Source: Eubacteriales bacterium
GTDB taxonomy: Bacteria; Bacillota; Clostridia; Lachnospirales; Lachnospiraceae
Length of the DNA stretch: 64,000 nt
NCBI GenBank assembly: GCA_030524175.1
Contig: JAUNHC010000011.1
Location: 1-64,000, forward strand
Reading direction: 5' to 3'
In this document: positions 24,380 through 32,831 of the stretch, in pieces
Layout: every line of letters starts with the position of its first letter
Position numbering within the stretch: the first letter of the stretch is position 1
Translations under genes and position numbers: made by a program
The notes under the pieces: model-generated
Told to the model about the DNA's origin: nothing
Databases searched by the model: none
Seen by the model: only the letters and a program-made list of their open reading frames with translations

Positions 24380-24928
24380 TTGAAAGCGACAGGAATAGTA
24401 AGAAGAATTGATGATCTGGGAAGGGTGGTCATTCCCAAGGAAATCCGCAGAACTTTACGAATCAAAGAAGGGACACCTCTTGAGATATTTACAGACAGAG
24501 AGGGTGAGATCATCCTGAAAAAATATTCCCCTATCGGAGAGCTGAGTATTTTTGCAAAGGAATATGCAGAAGCACTTTCACAGACAACAGGCATGGTATC
24601 CTGTATTACAGACCATGACCAGGTGGTGGCTGCAGCAGGCCTTGGAAGCAAAGAGTATGCCGGAAAAGAAATCAGCAAGGAACTGGAAGAAGCCATATCC
24701 GCCCGTGAGGCAAAATGCCTGTCCGGGAATGATAAGGGCAAAATACCCATTGTGGAGGAACAGAAGGAGACACTGTATTCTCAGGTAATACAGCCTATCA
24801 TATGTGCAGGTGATGCCATTGGTTCCGTTGTCCTCATGGGAAAGAGCGAGAAGGATGTTATGGGTGACGCAGAACGTATGCTCATACAGACTGCCGCCGG
24901 GTTTCTGGGCAGGCAGATGGAACAATAA
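24380..24928 (+). CDS. spoVT: Stage V sporulation protein T, AbrB-type regulator
   Basis: The protein has 182 residues from TTG 24380, preceded by GGAGGAAAG. The longer ATG-started frame has no RBS and extends beyond the family N-terminus. The swapped-hairpin AbrB domain is KATGIVRRIDDLGRVVIPKE then IRRTLRIKEGTPLEIF, followed by a GAF-like domain (MVSCITDHDQVVAAAG, PIICAGDAIGSVVLM). The length matches B. subtilis SpoVT (178). It controls late forespore genes. It adds to spoIID and spoIIQ as evidence for a sporulating lineage. Confidence 0.93.
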   Translation: MKATGIVRRIDDLGRVVIPKEIRRTLRIKEGTPLEIFTDREGEIILKKYSPIGELSIFAKEYAEALSQTTGMVSCITDHDQVVAAAGLGSKEYAGKEISKELEEAISAREAKCLSGNDKGKIPIVEEQKETLYSQVIQPIICAGDAIGSVVLMGKSEKDVMGDAERMLIQTAAGFLGRQMEQ

Positions 24929-24948
24929 GGCACCTATAGAGGAAAGCA

Positions 24949-25506
24949 TCACAGGATTTCCGCTTTACTTTCCCGCAAAGAGTGATATTCTTCCAATGTC
25001 ATGCCGGTCAGAGCCAGATATGCTGCCAATGGCTTTGTCACATACCGGATGTGCCAGGGTTCATAGGGCACCTGTGTAATATGCTCCTTATTTTTCGGAT
25101 AGCGGAGGATAAAGCCGTAGAGGGAAACATTTCTTGTAAGCCAGATTCCTTCAGGGGTGGAAGCAAAATCCTCTGTCAGTTCCATACGTATTTCCGGGCA
25201 GGAAACATCCAGGGCCAGTCCGCTTTGGTGTTCACTGGTGCCCGGAGCGGCCACATAAGGGCTTCCTGTATATAATTCTTTTTGGCGGAGATAAGAGCGG
25301 TAGCCTGAAACTCCATAGATGTTCAGCCCTTCCTGTCTGCTTCTGTTTATCAGAGCCGCAGCGGCACGGGCAGCCTTTGCCTCCAGCAGCCGTTTAGGAT
25401 CACCAGGCTGGGCGTCAAAGGGTATTCCAATGTCTATGAGATGTTCCGGGACAAAATCTTCGGGAAGCGGATGCTCCCTGTTAATCAGACGTGTATAAAG
25501 TTTCAT
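24949..25506 (-). CDS. M15B D-Ala-D-Ala carboxypeptidase (VanY/DacB-like)
   Basis: The protein has 185 residues from ATG 25506; an in-frame TTG at 25515 overlaps the spacer after GGGGG and is less likely. Zinc-site and substrate motifs are present: VSGYRSYLRQKELY, GTSEHQSGLALDV (metal His and Asp) and YEPWHIRYV (Glu and His). No signal peptide is visible, which is unusual for an enzyme acting on cell-wall peptides. A long hairpin containing the RBS separates it from pncB upstream. Confidence 0.9.
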   Translation of the reverse strand: MKLYTRLINREHPLPEDFVPEHLIDIGIPFDAQPGDPKRLLEAKAARAAAALINRSRQEGLNIYGVSGYRSYLRQKELYTGSPYVAAPGTSEHQSGLALDVSCPEIRMELTEDFASTPEGIWLTRNVSLYGFILRYPKNKEHITQVPYEPWHIRYVTKPLAAYLALTGMTLEEYHSLRESKAEIL

Positions 25507-25513
25507 AATAGAC

Positions 25514-25557
25514 AAACCCCCTTTCCTTTCTATGTTTATGAAAGGTAAAGGGGGTTT
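25514..25557 (-). terminator. Hairpin between pncB and the carboxypeptidase
   Basis: AAACCCCCTTT (25514-25524) pairs perfectly with AAAGGGGGTTT (25547-25557), and the pairing extends through CCTTTC/GAAAGG. On the minus strand it follows the pncB stop but has no T-run, and its downstream arm contains the GGGGG used as the carboxypeptidase RBS. It may therefore attenuate translation as well as, or instead of, stopping transcription. Confidence 0.6.
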
Positions 25558-25563
25558 ATGACT

Positions 25564-27027
25564 TTATCCTAAAGATTTTTCGCTCAATTCTTCAAGAAGC
25601 GCTTTTTTCATATCATATAATTCCTGGGAGAGGTCTACATATACCTTTTGGGGATTTACGAAACGCCGTGATTCATCCCATAGTGTATTCTGTTCTTTCC
25701 GGCAGTATTCACGCAATTCCATAACAGATGGAGACTCATAAACACGTTTTCCGTTTTTGATAACCTGTACAAGAAGTTCCCGCAGCTCATAGGTGCCGCC
25801 CAAAACTTTAGTCTTTTTCCAGGTGTCAATGGGGTCAAAAATGATCATATTCTCATCCGGGTCAAGGTGTTCACTTGTAAGGCAGATTAAGTCAGCCTTG
25901 ATTTTACCTGTGGATTTACTGTAGATACGGTAAACAGTCTTGTCCCCGGGATTAGTAACCTTTTCTGTATTTTCGGAAAGTTTGATTTTCGGAATAAATT
26001 CTCCGGTTGCAGAATCTTTTACAGCAGCCAGCTTGTATACGCCTCCGAAAGCCGGATTATCGTTGGCTGTGATCAGCCGTGTGCCCACACCCCAGGAATT
26101 GATTTTGGCATCCTGGGCTTTGAGGCTTTCTATAAGGTATTCATCCAGATCACTGGAAGCAGAGATGGTGGCATCATCAAATCCGGCAGCAGCCAGCATC
26201 TTATAAGCTTCCTTGGACAGGTAAGCCAGGTCGCCGCTGTCAATGCGGATGCCGTATTTCTTAAGGGTGATGCCCTCCTCGCGCATTTCTTCAAATACAC
26301 GGATAGAATTGGGAACCCCGGATTTCAGCACATCATAAGTGTCAACAAGAAGAGTACAGGACTGAGGATACAGTTTCGCATAGGTTTTAAAAGCAGTGTA
26401 TTCATCCGGAAAACTCATGATCCAGGAATGAGCATGGGTGCCAAGGACAGGAACGTCAAACATCTGCCCTGTGAGTACATTGGAAGTACCGCAGCAGCCT
26501 CCGATAACAGCGGCACGGGCGCCGAAAATACCGGCATCCGGTCCCTGTGCACGGCGCAGGCCGAATTCCATCACACCGTCCCCTTTAGCTGCGTGGCATA
26601 CCCTTGCGGCTTTTGTGGCAATAAGGCTTTGATGGTTCACGATATTTAAAATAGCAGTCTCTACAAGCTGCGCCTCCATGATAGGGGCGATAACCTTTAC
26701 CAATGGTTCCCGGGGAAAAACAACAGTACCTTCCGGGATAGCATAAATATCACCGGTAAAGTGGAAATTGCTCAGGTATTCCAGGAAATCCTCATCAAAA
26801 ATATGAATACTTCTGAGATAGTCAATATCATCTTTTGTAAAGCGGAGATTCTCAATATACTCAATCATCTGCTCAAGGCCTGCAGTGATGGCAAAGCCGC
26901 CGCCGCAAGGATTTGTTCGGTAAAACATGTCGAAAATGACAGTCTGGTCAGTTGGATTCTTGAAGTAACCCTGCATCATGGTCAATTCATAGAGATCGGT
27001 GAGCAGAGTCAGATTATTTGCTCTCAT
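25564..27027 (-). CDS. pncB: Nicotinate phosphoribosyltransferase
   Basis: The protein has 487 residues from ATG 27027 (AAGGAG upstream); the longer frame starting at 27117 lacks an RBS and family homology. It makes nicotinate mononucleotide in NAD salvage. Signatures: NLTLLTDLYELTMMQGYF, VFDMFYRTNPCGGGFAI-like start, EFGLRRAQGPDAGIFGARAA, GTHAHSWIMSF (the phosphorylated-His loop) and RIDSGDLAYLSKEAYKML. The order is type III NAPRTase. It is probably monocistronic with the carboxypeptidase downstream. Confidence 0.94.
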   Translation of the reverse strand: MRANNLTLLTDLYELTMMQGYFKNPTDQTVIFDMFYRTNPCGGGFAITAGLEQMIEYIENLRFTKDDIDYLRSIHIFDEDFLEYLSNFHFTGDIYAIPEGTVVFPREPLVKVIAPIMEAQLVETAILNIVNHQSLIATKAARVCHAAKGDGVMEFGLRRAQGPDAGIFGARAAVIGGCCGTSNVLTGQMFDVPVLGTHAHSWIMSFPDEYTAFKTYAKLYPQSCTLLVDTYDVLKSGVPNSIRVFEEMREEGITLKKYGIRIDSGDLAYLSKEAYKMLAAAGFDDATISASSDLDEYLIESLKAQDAKINSWGVGTRLITANDNPAFGGVYKLAAVKDSATGEFIPKIKLSENTEKVTNPGDKTVYRIYSKSTGKIKADLICLTSEHLDPDENMIIFDPIDTWKKTKVLGGTYELRELLVQVIKNGKRVYESPSVMELREYCRKEQNTLWDESRRFVNPQKVYVDLSQELYDMKKALLEELSEKSLG

Positions 27028-27199
27028 GTATTTTCTCCTTGGATTATTAAATGATGTTGAGACCAAAAGGTATATTGCCCTTTGATATCTGCGGATTTCC
27101 CCGCTCTCTGGCATCATTAAATGATTAGTAGTGTAAAAGTATTATCGTGCGTAACTGTCCAGCAGGTGATCTCCGGGAAAAGGAGTAGACGGACCGCTG

Positions 27200-27982
27200 T
27201 CACGCAGTGAAAACATTAATGTTATGTTCCTTATAGTAATCTAAATAATTCTGTTCCACAGATGCATTTACGATTACGTTATGGATTGCATCAAGGCCGC
27301 ATAAATGAGTAAAGGTTCTCTTGTTGAATTTAGCATTGTTGGCAAGCAGATAAACCTGGCGGGAATTAGTGATCAAATGGTTGTAAAGCGGTAACTGAGC
27401 CCGATTGATTATGGAATACCCGTAATTAAAATCCACACCGTCCACAGTGAAAAATACTTTGTCAAAATATAATTTCTCTAATGTATGGACCGTGTATTCG
27501 TCCAGTGTTTCTATATGGCTTGTTCCTACATGGATGTTGCCCCCTAAAACAAGGACAGAAATCCGCGGATTGGAGGCCAGCTCCACAACTGCTGTAATAT
27601 TGGTGGTGACAACTGTGATGTCCTTTTTTTGGCTGGCATTAATATACTTGCACAAAAGATTACAGGTTATACCGGCACCGATGAATATTATGTCATTTGA
27701 GTCTATAAATTGAGAGGCTTTTTTTGCTATAGAATCCTTATCTATAATGGAAGAGTCCGAATCTGCAGGAACAGTCAGAGAGCTCTCCGCAGGAACAGCG
27801 GATGGAGCACTTTGTGCACCACCGTGGGTTTTTATGATAAGGCCTTGCTGGCTGAGTACGTGTAAGTCTCTTCGCAGCGTGGCCAGTGAAGCACCGGTCA
27901 GTTCGCTGAGCTGTTTGGTACTGGCAATTTTATTTGAATTCAAATAATTTATGATAAACTTTTGTCTTTCGAGAGCTAGCAT
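27200..27982 (-). CDS. DeoR-family transcriptional regulator
   Basis: The protein has 260 residues from ATG 27982 (GGAGGAAATCTTA before it). The HTH is KIASTKQLSELTGASLATLR followed by RDLHVLSQQGLIIKTHGGAQ. The sensor domain is DeoRC (IFIGAGITCNLLCKYI, VTTNITAVVELASNP, FFTVDGVDFNYGY). It is the last gene on the minus strand after deoC and divergent from the sugar ABC operon. The TGATTG boxes in the shared promoter region are its likely operators, and a sugar phosphate the likely effector. Confidence 0.9.
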   Translation of the reverse strand: MLALERQKFIINYLNSNKIASTKQLSELTGASLATLRRDLHVLSQQGLIIKTHGGAQSAPSAVPAESSLTVPADSDSSIIDKDSIAKKASQFIDSNDIIFIGAGITCNLLCKYINASQKKDITVVTTNITAVVELASNPRISVLVLGGNIHVGTSHIETLDEYTVHTLEKLYFDKVFFTVDGVDFNYGYSIINRAQLPLYNHLITNSRQVYLLANNAKFNKRTFTHLCGLDAIHNVIVNASVEQNYLDYYKEHNINVFTA

Positions 27983-28191
27983 TAAGATTTCCTCCAATAA
28001 TAATATAATCTCTCGGAAACTTTTGGCCTTGTCAGGCTTCTGGATTCAGTGATTTGGTATGCTCGCTAGGACAATATAGTTTTAAGGGTTGCGAGAGATT
28101 AACTGCATATTTAACTGTAATTATAATATAAAAAAATCAGTGTTTCAACATTCTTTCAAATTATTTCAAATTTAACAAACATAAAGTGTAG

Positions 28192-28227
28192 AAAAGACAA
28201 ACTGCCATGAGGAGTTTCCATGGCAGT
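28192..28227 (-). terminator. Terminator of deoC
   Basis: On the minus strand ACTGCCATG and CATGGCAGT form a 9-bp stem with a short loop, followed by TTTGTCTTTT. It separates deoC from deoR, implying that deoR has its own promoter in 27983-28190. Confidence 0.75.
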
Positions 28228-28234
28228 CTTGATT

Positions 28235-28885
28235 TCATTGGGCTTTTTCGATTTTCACTAACCGGCTGGTTCCCAGGCGGGAGGCTCCAAGTTTGATGAA
28301 ATTTTCACCGTCATCGAAGGAAGAAATACCCCCGGCGGCTTTTATTTTTACATCAGGTCCCACATTTTCGGCGAAAAGCTTTACATCTTCAAAGGTTGCA
28401 CCGGAAGTTGAAAAGCCTGTGGAGGTTTTAATATAGTCCGCGCCAGATTCAGTGACAAGTCTGCACATGGTGATTTTTTCTTCCTCTGTCAACAGGCAGG
28501 TTTCTATAATTACTTTTAAAATATGGCTGCCGCAGGCTTCTTTTATTGCTTTGATTTCCTTTAGGACAAAATCATAATCCTTATCTTTTAAAGCTCCGAT
28601 ATTAATGACCATATCAATTTCGTCCGCGCCGTTTTCCAGAGCATTTTTTGTCTCGAACACTTTTGTTTCCAGGGTGCTGTAGCCGTTGGGGAAACCGATA
28701 ACAGTACATACACACATGGAATCACCTACATATTCCCGGGCCTTCTTCACGTAGGAGGGTGGGATGCAGACTGAGGCGGTTTGATACTTTAAGGCATCAT
28801 CGCAGATGGCTTTTATCTCGCTCCAGGCAGCTGTCTGAGCAAGAAGGGTATGGTCGACTTTTGATAAAATTTCAGTATGAGTCAT
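28235..28885 (-). CDS. deoC: Deoxyribose-phosphate aldolase
   Basis: The protein has 216 residues with RBS AAAGGAAG. It is a class I aldolase cleaving 2-deoxyribose-5-phosphate to glyceraldehyde-3-phosphate and acetaldehyde. The Schiff-base lysine is K153 in [17 protein letters not shown]. The other conserved parts are [29 protein letters not shown] and [10 protein letters not shown]. It diverges from the ABC/dehydrogenase/transketolase operon. This suggests a shared substrate that ends in an aldol cleavage, rather than nucleoside salvage, since no pdp or deoD is nearby. Confidence 0.94.
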   Translation of the reverse strand: MTHTEILSKVDHTLLAQTAAWSEIKAICDDALKYQTASVCIPPSYVKKAREYVGDSMCVCTVIGFPNGYSTLETKVFETKNALENGADEIDMVINIGALKDKDYDFVLKEIKAIKEACGSHILKVIIETCLLTEEEKITMCRLVTESGADYIKTSTGFSTSGATFEDVKLFAENVGPDVKIKAAGGISSFDDGENFIKLGASRLGTSRLVKIEKAQ

Positions 28886-28973
28886 AGTTTCTTCCTTTCT
28901 TTTATATGGAGTCAGGGTTTCGTTTGTTCTTAATTAGATTATATAGGATACGGTGTGATGTGTCAATACAATG

Positions 28974-28999
28974 TGATTGAAAATGATTGAAAATGAATG
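28974..28999. promoter_or_regulatory. Three TGATTG boxes at 10-bp spacing, deoC side
   Basis: TGATTG at 28974 and 28984 and TGAATG at 28994 form direct repeats with exactly one helical turn between them, about 90 bp before deoC. Together with the inverse boxes near 29138 they look like DeoR-family operator arrays. Confidence 0.6.
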
Positions 29000-29067
29000 A
29001 TTTATTGAAAGGTAGCGGAAAAATAGATGAGAACTGTAAAATAGTTTGACAAAAACAAGAAAAACAC

Positions 29068-29096
29068 TTGAAAAGTAGTATGGAATATGATAGTAT
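29068..29096 (+). promoter_or_regulatory. Promoter of the sugar ABC/xylulokinase operon
   Basis: TTGAAA (29068-29073), a 17-bp spacer and TAGTAT (29091-29096). The start is about 110 nt before the binding-protein ATG. Confidence 0.6.
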
Positions 29097-29113
29097 AAAA
29101 ATCACAAAGGAAA

Positions 29114-29171
29114 AGAAAACGTCAAAAATGATACAAACAATCAAAAACAATCACAAAATCAGACGTTTTCT
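29114..29171 (+). promoter_or_regulatory. Operator boxes enclosed by a perfect 10-bp inverted repeat
   Basis: CAATCA at 29138 and 29148 (10 bp apart) is the reverse complement of the TGATTG boxes on the deoC side. They are enclosed by AGAAAACGTC (29114-29123) and GACGTTTTCT (29162-29171). The arms could form a leader hairpin in the transcript or serve as a second, CG-centred operator. Confidence 0.55.
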
Positions 29172-29213
29172 GCTCCAAAACTACGAGTAATTAAAAATAA
29201 GGAGGAAAAATTT

Positions 29214-30293
29214 ATGCAGAAACAAACCAAAAAGAGGATAATGGCAGTTGCAGCAGCAGGCGCTTTGACATTATCCATGTTACCCGTAAATGTTTACGCA
29301 GAAGAAGCAAAAGAGAGTTTTTCTGTCGGCTTTGCCCTGAGAACAGCAAACGGTTCTTATTATGCGGCGATCGGTGACATTGTAAAAGCGAAATGTGAAG
29401 AGCTGGGCTGGGAATGTACTGTTTTGGATGCAAACAATGACACAACAAAAGAGCTTGAAAACATGGAAACACTTGTTGCCTCTGATGTAGATATGATTTT
29501 CCTGGACTGCGTAGACCCAAGTGCGGCAACTGCAAGCCAGCAGGTAGCTGCGGATGCGGAAATTCCTATTATCAACCTGGACTCAGGCGTGGATGATATG
29601 AGTATGCAGGTTACTACTGTTTACTCAGACAATGAGCAGAACGGTGTGGCAGTGGGGAAATATTATGCAGAAAGCCTGGAAGATGACTATGAGATAAGCG
29701 CAATCCTCCTGAGCGGAAATACAGGCTCCATCGCAGGTACTCAGAGACGTGACGGAATGCTTGCAGGTATTATCATGCAGCGTACAGGATGTACAGAGGA
29801 AGAAGCCTGGAAAGCCGCAGAAGAGATGGAAGCATCCCTTGTAAGCTCCGGCAAGGCATCCAATGAAGATGCTAAATTCACCATTACCGGACAAGGCTGG
29901 GGCAACTGGACGATTGATGAAGGTCTTGTGGCAGCAGAAGATCTGATCACGGCAAATCCTGATGTAAACCTTGTATTAGGCGAGAATGACCCAATGCTCA
30001 TCGGTGCTCTTACAGCTCTTGACAATGCAGGGATCACCTATGGCAAAGATGGCACTGTTAAACTTATCAGTGCAGCAGACGGAAGTAAAGACGGTTATGA
30101 TGCTATCAAAGAAGGTAAGATTTTGGCAATCGGCGAGAACAGCCCTGTTAAAATCGGCGAGCTTGGAATGGAAATCGCCCAGGATATCTTAGTGAACGGA
30201 ACAGACCCCAGTACATATGAAGATATTACTATGACAGAAGCAGTTGCTGTAACTGAAAAGAATGTTGACGAACATTATGAGTACGGATTCTGA
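29214..30293 (+). CDS. Sugar ABC transporter substrate-binding protein (RbsB-like)
   Basis: The protein has 359 residues with RBS GGAGGAAAA. A Sec signal peptide ends near VNVYA-EE; no lipobox cysteine is present, which is unusual for a Gram-positive binding protein. The periplasmic-binding type 1 fold is shown by SFSVGFALRTANGSYYAAIG, MIFLDCVDPSAAT, IPIINLDSGVDD, LSGNTGSIAGTQRRDG and VLGENDPMLIGALTAL. It delivers a pentose, polyol or similar sugar to the 30370/31870 transporter. A stem-loop follows the gene and may keep its mRNA segment abundant. Confidence 0.92.
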   Translation: MQKQTKKRIMAVAAAGALTLSMLPVNVYAEEAKESFSVGFALRTANGSYYAAIGDIVKAKCEELGWECTVLDANNDTTKELENMETLVASDVDMIFLDCVDPSAATASQQVAADAEIPIINLDSGVDDMSMQVTTVYSDNEQNGVAVGKYYAESLEDDYEISAILLSGNTGSIAGTQRRDGMLAGIIMQRTGCTEEEAWKAAEEMEASLVSSGKASNEDAKFTITGQGWGNWTIDEGLVAAEDLITANPDVNLVLGENDPMLIGALTALDNAGITYGKDGTVKLISAADGSKDGYDAIKEGKILAIGENSPVKIGELGMEIAQDILVNGTDPSTYEDITMTEAVAVTEKNVDEHYEYGF

Positions 30294-30328
30294 TAACGGG
30301 ATAATTGTGTGATACATAAAATGTGTGG

Positions 30329-30350
30329 TGGGGCTGTTTCGGCAGCCCCA
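30329..30350 (+). other. Intercistronic stem-loop after the binding-protein gene
   Basis: TGGGGCTG and CAGCCCCA pair perfectly over TTTCGG. No T-run follows. Such hairpins commonly protect the upstream binding-protein message. Confidence 0.65.
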
Positions 30351-30369
30351 TCTGTATAGGGGTGAAGAT

Positions 30370-31866
30370 ATGGAAAATGCACAGTATCGCTTGGAAATGA
30401 AAAATATCAGCAAACAATTCGGGGGCATACGTGCGCTGGATGATGTTTGTGTTCAGGTAAGACCCGGGGAGATCCATGCACTTATCGGAGAAAACGGTGC
30501 AGGGAAATCCACTTTGATAAAAGTTCTGTCCGGCGCTTATACACGTGACACAGGAACCATTTGTATTGATGGCAGCCAGGTAAATATTACCTCTCCTTTA
30601 GATGCAAAGAATCTTGGGATTGCAGTGATCTATCAGGAATTTATGCTGGCGCCGGATTTGACTGTTGCAGAAAATATTTATATTGATAAGCTTGCAGGAA
30701 AAGGGAAACTTATCAACTGGAAAAAGCTGAAACAGGATGCAAAAGAGAGACTTGAGGAACTTGGATTTGGAAATATATCCACCACGGAAAAAGTGGGAAG
30801 ATTAAGTGTTGCCCATCAGCAGATCGTGGAAATCTGTAAATGTCTTACCCGTAATGCGAAGATTTTAATCCTGGATGAGCCTACGGCTGTATTGACAGTG
30901 ACAGAGATTGACAAACTCTTTTCCCTTATCCGTTTGTTAAAAGAAAAAGGGGTAAGTATTATTTTTGTCTCTCATCACATGAATGAAATCTTTGAATTAT
31001 GTGATTCCTATACGGTTTTAAAGGATGGAAAATACGTAAATAACGGAATGGTCAAGGATGTGACAACCAATGATCTGATACATATGATGATCGGAAGGGA
31101 ACTGACACAAATGTTCCCTAAGAGAAATGCACAGATAGGAGAAGTTGTCTTAAAGGCAGAAAACTTGAAAGCGGAAAACAAGGTAGACAATGTCAGCTTT
31201 GAAGTACGGAACGGGGAAGTTCTGGGATTCAGCGGTCTTGTGGGTTCAGGGCGAACGGAAACCATGCGGGTGATCTTCGGAGCAGATAAAAAAACATCAG
31301 GAAAGATAACATTTATGGGAGAAGAGATTCAGCCCAGGGAGCCGAGAGATGCGGTGCAGAAGGGATTAGGTTACCTTTCGGAAAACCGTAAAAGCCTCGG
31401 ACTCCTTGTGAACCAGAGTATCAGGATGAACACGACATTGGCTTCTTTAAATAAAGTAACGAAAAAGGGATTTCTTAGACATAAATATGAAAAAGAGTAT
31501 GTAAAAAATCTTTTATCGCAGATGTCAACAAAATATGGAAACATGGATGATGATGTCAACAGCCTGAGCGGCGGAAACCAGCAGAAGATCAGCTTTGCCA
31601 AGTGGATATCAGCGGAGTGTAAGTGCATTGTTTTTGATGAACCTACCCGCGGTGTGGATGTGGGGGCAAAAGTGGAAATTTATGAGCTTATCAACCGTCT
31701 GGCAGAGCAGGGAGTTGCGGTGATCATAATTTCTTCTGAGATGACGGAGATCATAGGCATGTGCGACCGCACAGTGGTTATGGTCCGGGGAAGAGTGACA
31801 GGAGAAATCGGGAAGGAATACCTGAATGAAGACACGATCATTAAATTTGCGATGAAGGAGGATTAG
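30370..31866 (+). CDS. Sugar ABC transporter ATP-binding protein (RbsA-like)
   Basis: The protein has 498 residues. ATG 30370 follows AGGGGTGAAG; 15 upstream in-frame codons run through the stem-loop and are rejected. There are two tandem ABC ATPase domains. The first has Walker A GENGAGKST, Walker B ILILDEPTAVLT and a degenerate signature (GRLSVAHQQ). The second has the usual degenerate Walker A (GLVGSGRTE), LSGGNQQK and CIVFDEPTRGVDVG. This is the CUT2 sugar transporter architecture. The stop is followed 4 bp later by the permease. Confidence 0.95.
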   Translation: MENAQYRLEMKNISKQFGGIRALDDVCVQVRPGEIHALIGENGAGKSTLIKVLSGAYTRDTGTICIDGSQVNITSPLDAKNLGIAVIYQEFMLAPDLTVAENIYIDKLAGKGKLINWKKLKQDAKERLEELGFGNISTTEKVGRLSVAHQQIVEICKCLTRNAKILILDEPTAVLTVTEIDKLFSLIRLLKEKGVSIIFVSHHMNEIFELCDSYTVLKDGKYVNNGMVKDVTTNDLIHMMIGRELTQMFPKRNAQIGEVVLKAENLKAENKVDNVSFEVRNGEVLGFSGLVGSGRTETMRVIFGADKKTSGKITFMGEEIQPREPRDAVQKGLGYLSENRKSLGLLVNQSIRMNTTLASLNKVTKKGFLRHKYEKEYVKNLLSQMSTKYGNMDDDVNSLSGGNQQKISFAKWISAECKCIVFDEPTRGVDVGAKVEIYELINRLAEQGVAVIIISSEMTEIIGMCDRTVVMVRGRVTGEIGKEYLNEDTIIKFAMKED

Positions 31867-31869
31867 GCA

Positions 31870-32814
31870 ATGAAAAAGAATAGTAAGGCGGGTAAATTTT
31901 TATTAGACAATAATACCTATATTATATTTTTGGCGCTGTTTATCATATGCTGTCTGCTTTCGGATAAATTTTTTTCATATCTTAACCTGAGGAACATTCT
32001 TCTGCAGCAGGCCGGACCGATCTTGGTAGCAGTGGGTATGCTGATGGTAATTTTGACAGGAGGCATTGATCTTTCTGTTGGTTCGGTTATGGCAGTGGGG
32101 TCTTCTCTGGCGGCGGTATTGATGTCCAGCATGAATATTCCGTGGGGATTAGCTATTCTTATAGCACTGGCAGCAGGCGTTGTGCTGGGAGCTTTTACAG
32201 GATTTTTGGTGGCATATCTGAATTTTCAGGGATTTGTGGCGTCGCTGGCGGTTATGACCATTGCCCGCGGCATTGCTTATACTATTACAAATGCTACCCC
32301 GGTAAATTTAAAGAGCGGTACCTTGAACACATTGACTTCAAAGCAATTTGGCTATCCCATTATTATTATAACGATTTTAACTCTTGTGGTTTTTGTGATT
32401 TTAGAAAAATACACAGCTTACGGACGTATCGTTATTGCGGTGGGAAGCAACAGTGAGGCAGTGAAGCTTTCCGGTATCCGGGTAAAAAGATATCTGCTTT
32501 CGGTTTATGTGATAAGTGGATTCCTTGCCACACTGGCAGGTATTTTTATCGCGGCCCGTTCCAATGTAGGCAACTCTACTATCGGTGAGGGACAGGAGCT
32601 GGACGCGATTGCGGCATGTGTGATCGGCGGGGCCAGCCTGGCAGGAGGAAAAGGTTCCGTTGCTAAGACAGTGATCGGTGCATTAACTCTGGCATTGATC
32701 GGAAATATTATGAATCTTCTGGCAGTACCCGCTTATCCACAGAGGATCATAAAGGGATTTATTATCATTGTTGCAGTTCTGCTTCAGGTAGTAACAGACA
32801 GGGATAAACAGTAG
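31870..32814 (+). CDS. Sugar ABC transporter permease (RbsC-like)
   Basis: The protein has 314 residues with RBS AAGGAGGATT. About eight to ten membrane helices and the CUT2 permease motifs are visible: ILVAVGMLMVILTGGIDLSV, GSVMAVGSSLAAVLM, AVGSNSEAVKLSGIRV (the cytoplasmic coupling loop) and IGGASLAGGKGSV. It forms a homodimeric channel working with the upstream ATPase. Confidence 0.94.
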   Translation: MKKNSKAGKFLLDNNTYIIFLALFIICCLLSDKFFSYLNLRNILLQQAGPILVAVGMLMVILTGGIDLSVGSVMAVGSSLAAVLMSSMNIPWGLAILIALAAGVVLGAFTGFLVAYLNFQGFVASLAVMTIARGIAYTITNATPVNLKSGTLNTLTSKQFGYPIIIITILTLVVFVILEKYTAYGRIVIAVGSNSEAVKLSGIRVKRYLLSVYVISGFLATLAGIFIAARSNVGNSTIGEGQELDAIAACVIGGASLAGGKGSVAKTVIGALTLALIGNIMNLLAVPAYPQRIIKGFIIIVAVLLQVVTDRDKQ

Positions 32815-32831
32815 CAGAGAGGAGAAGGTCT

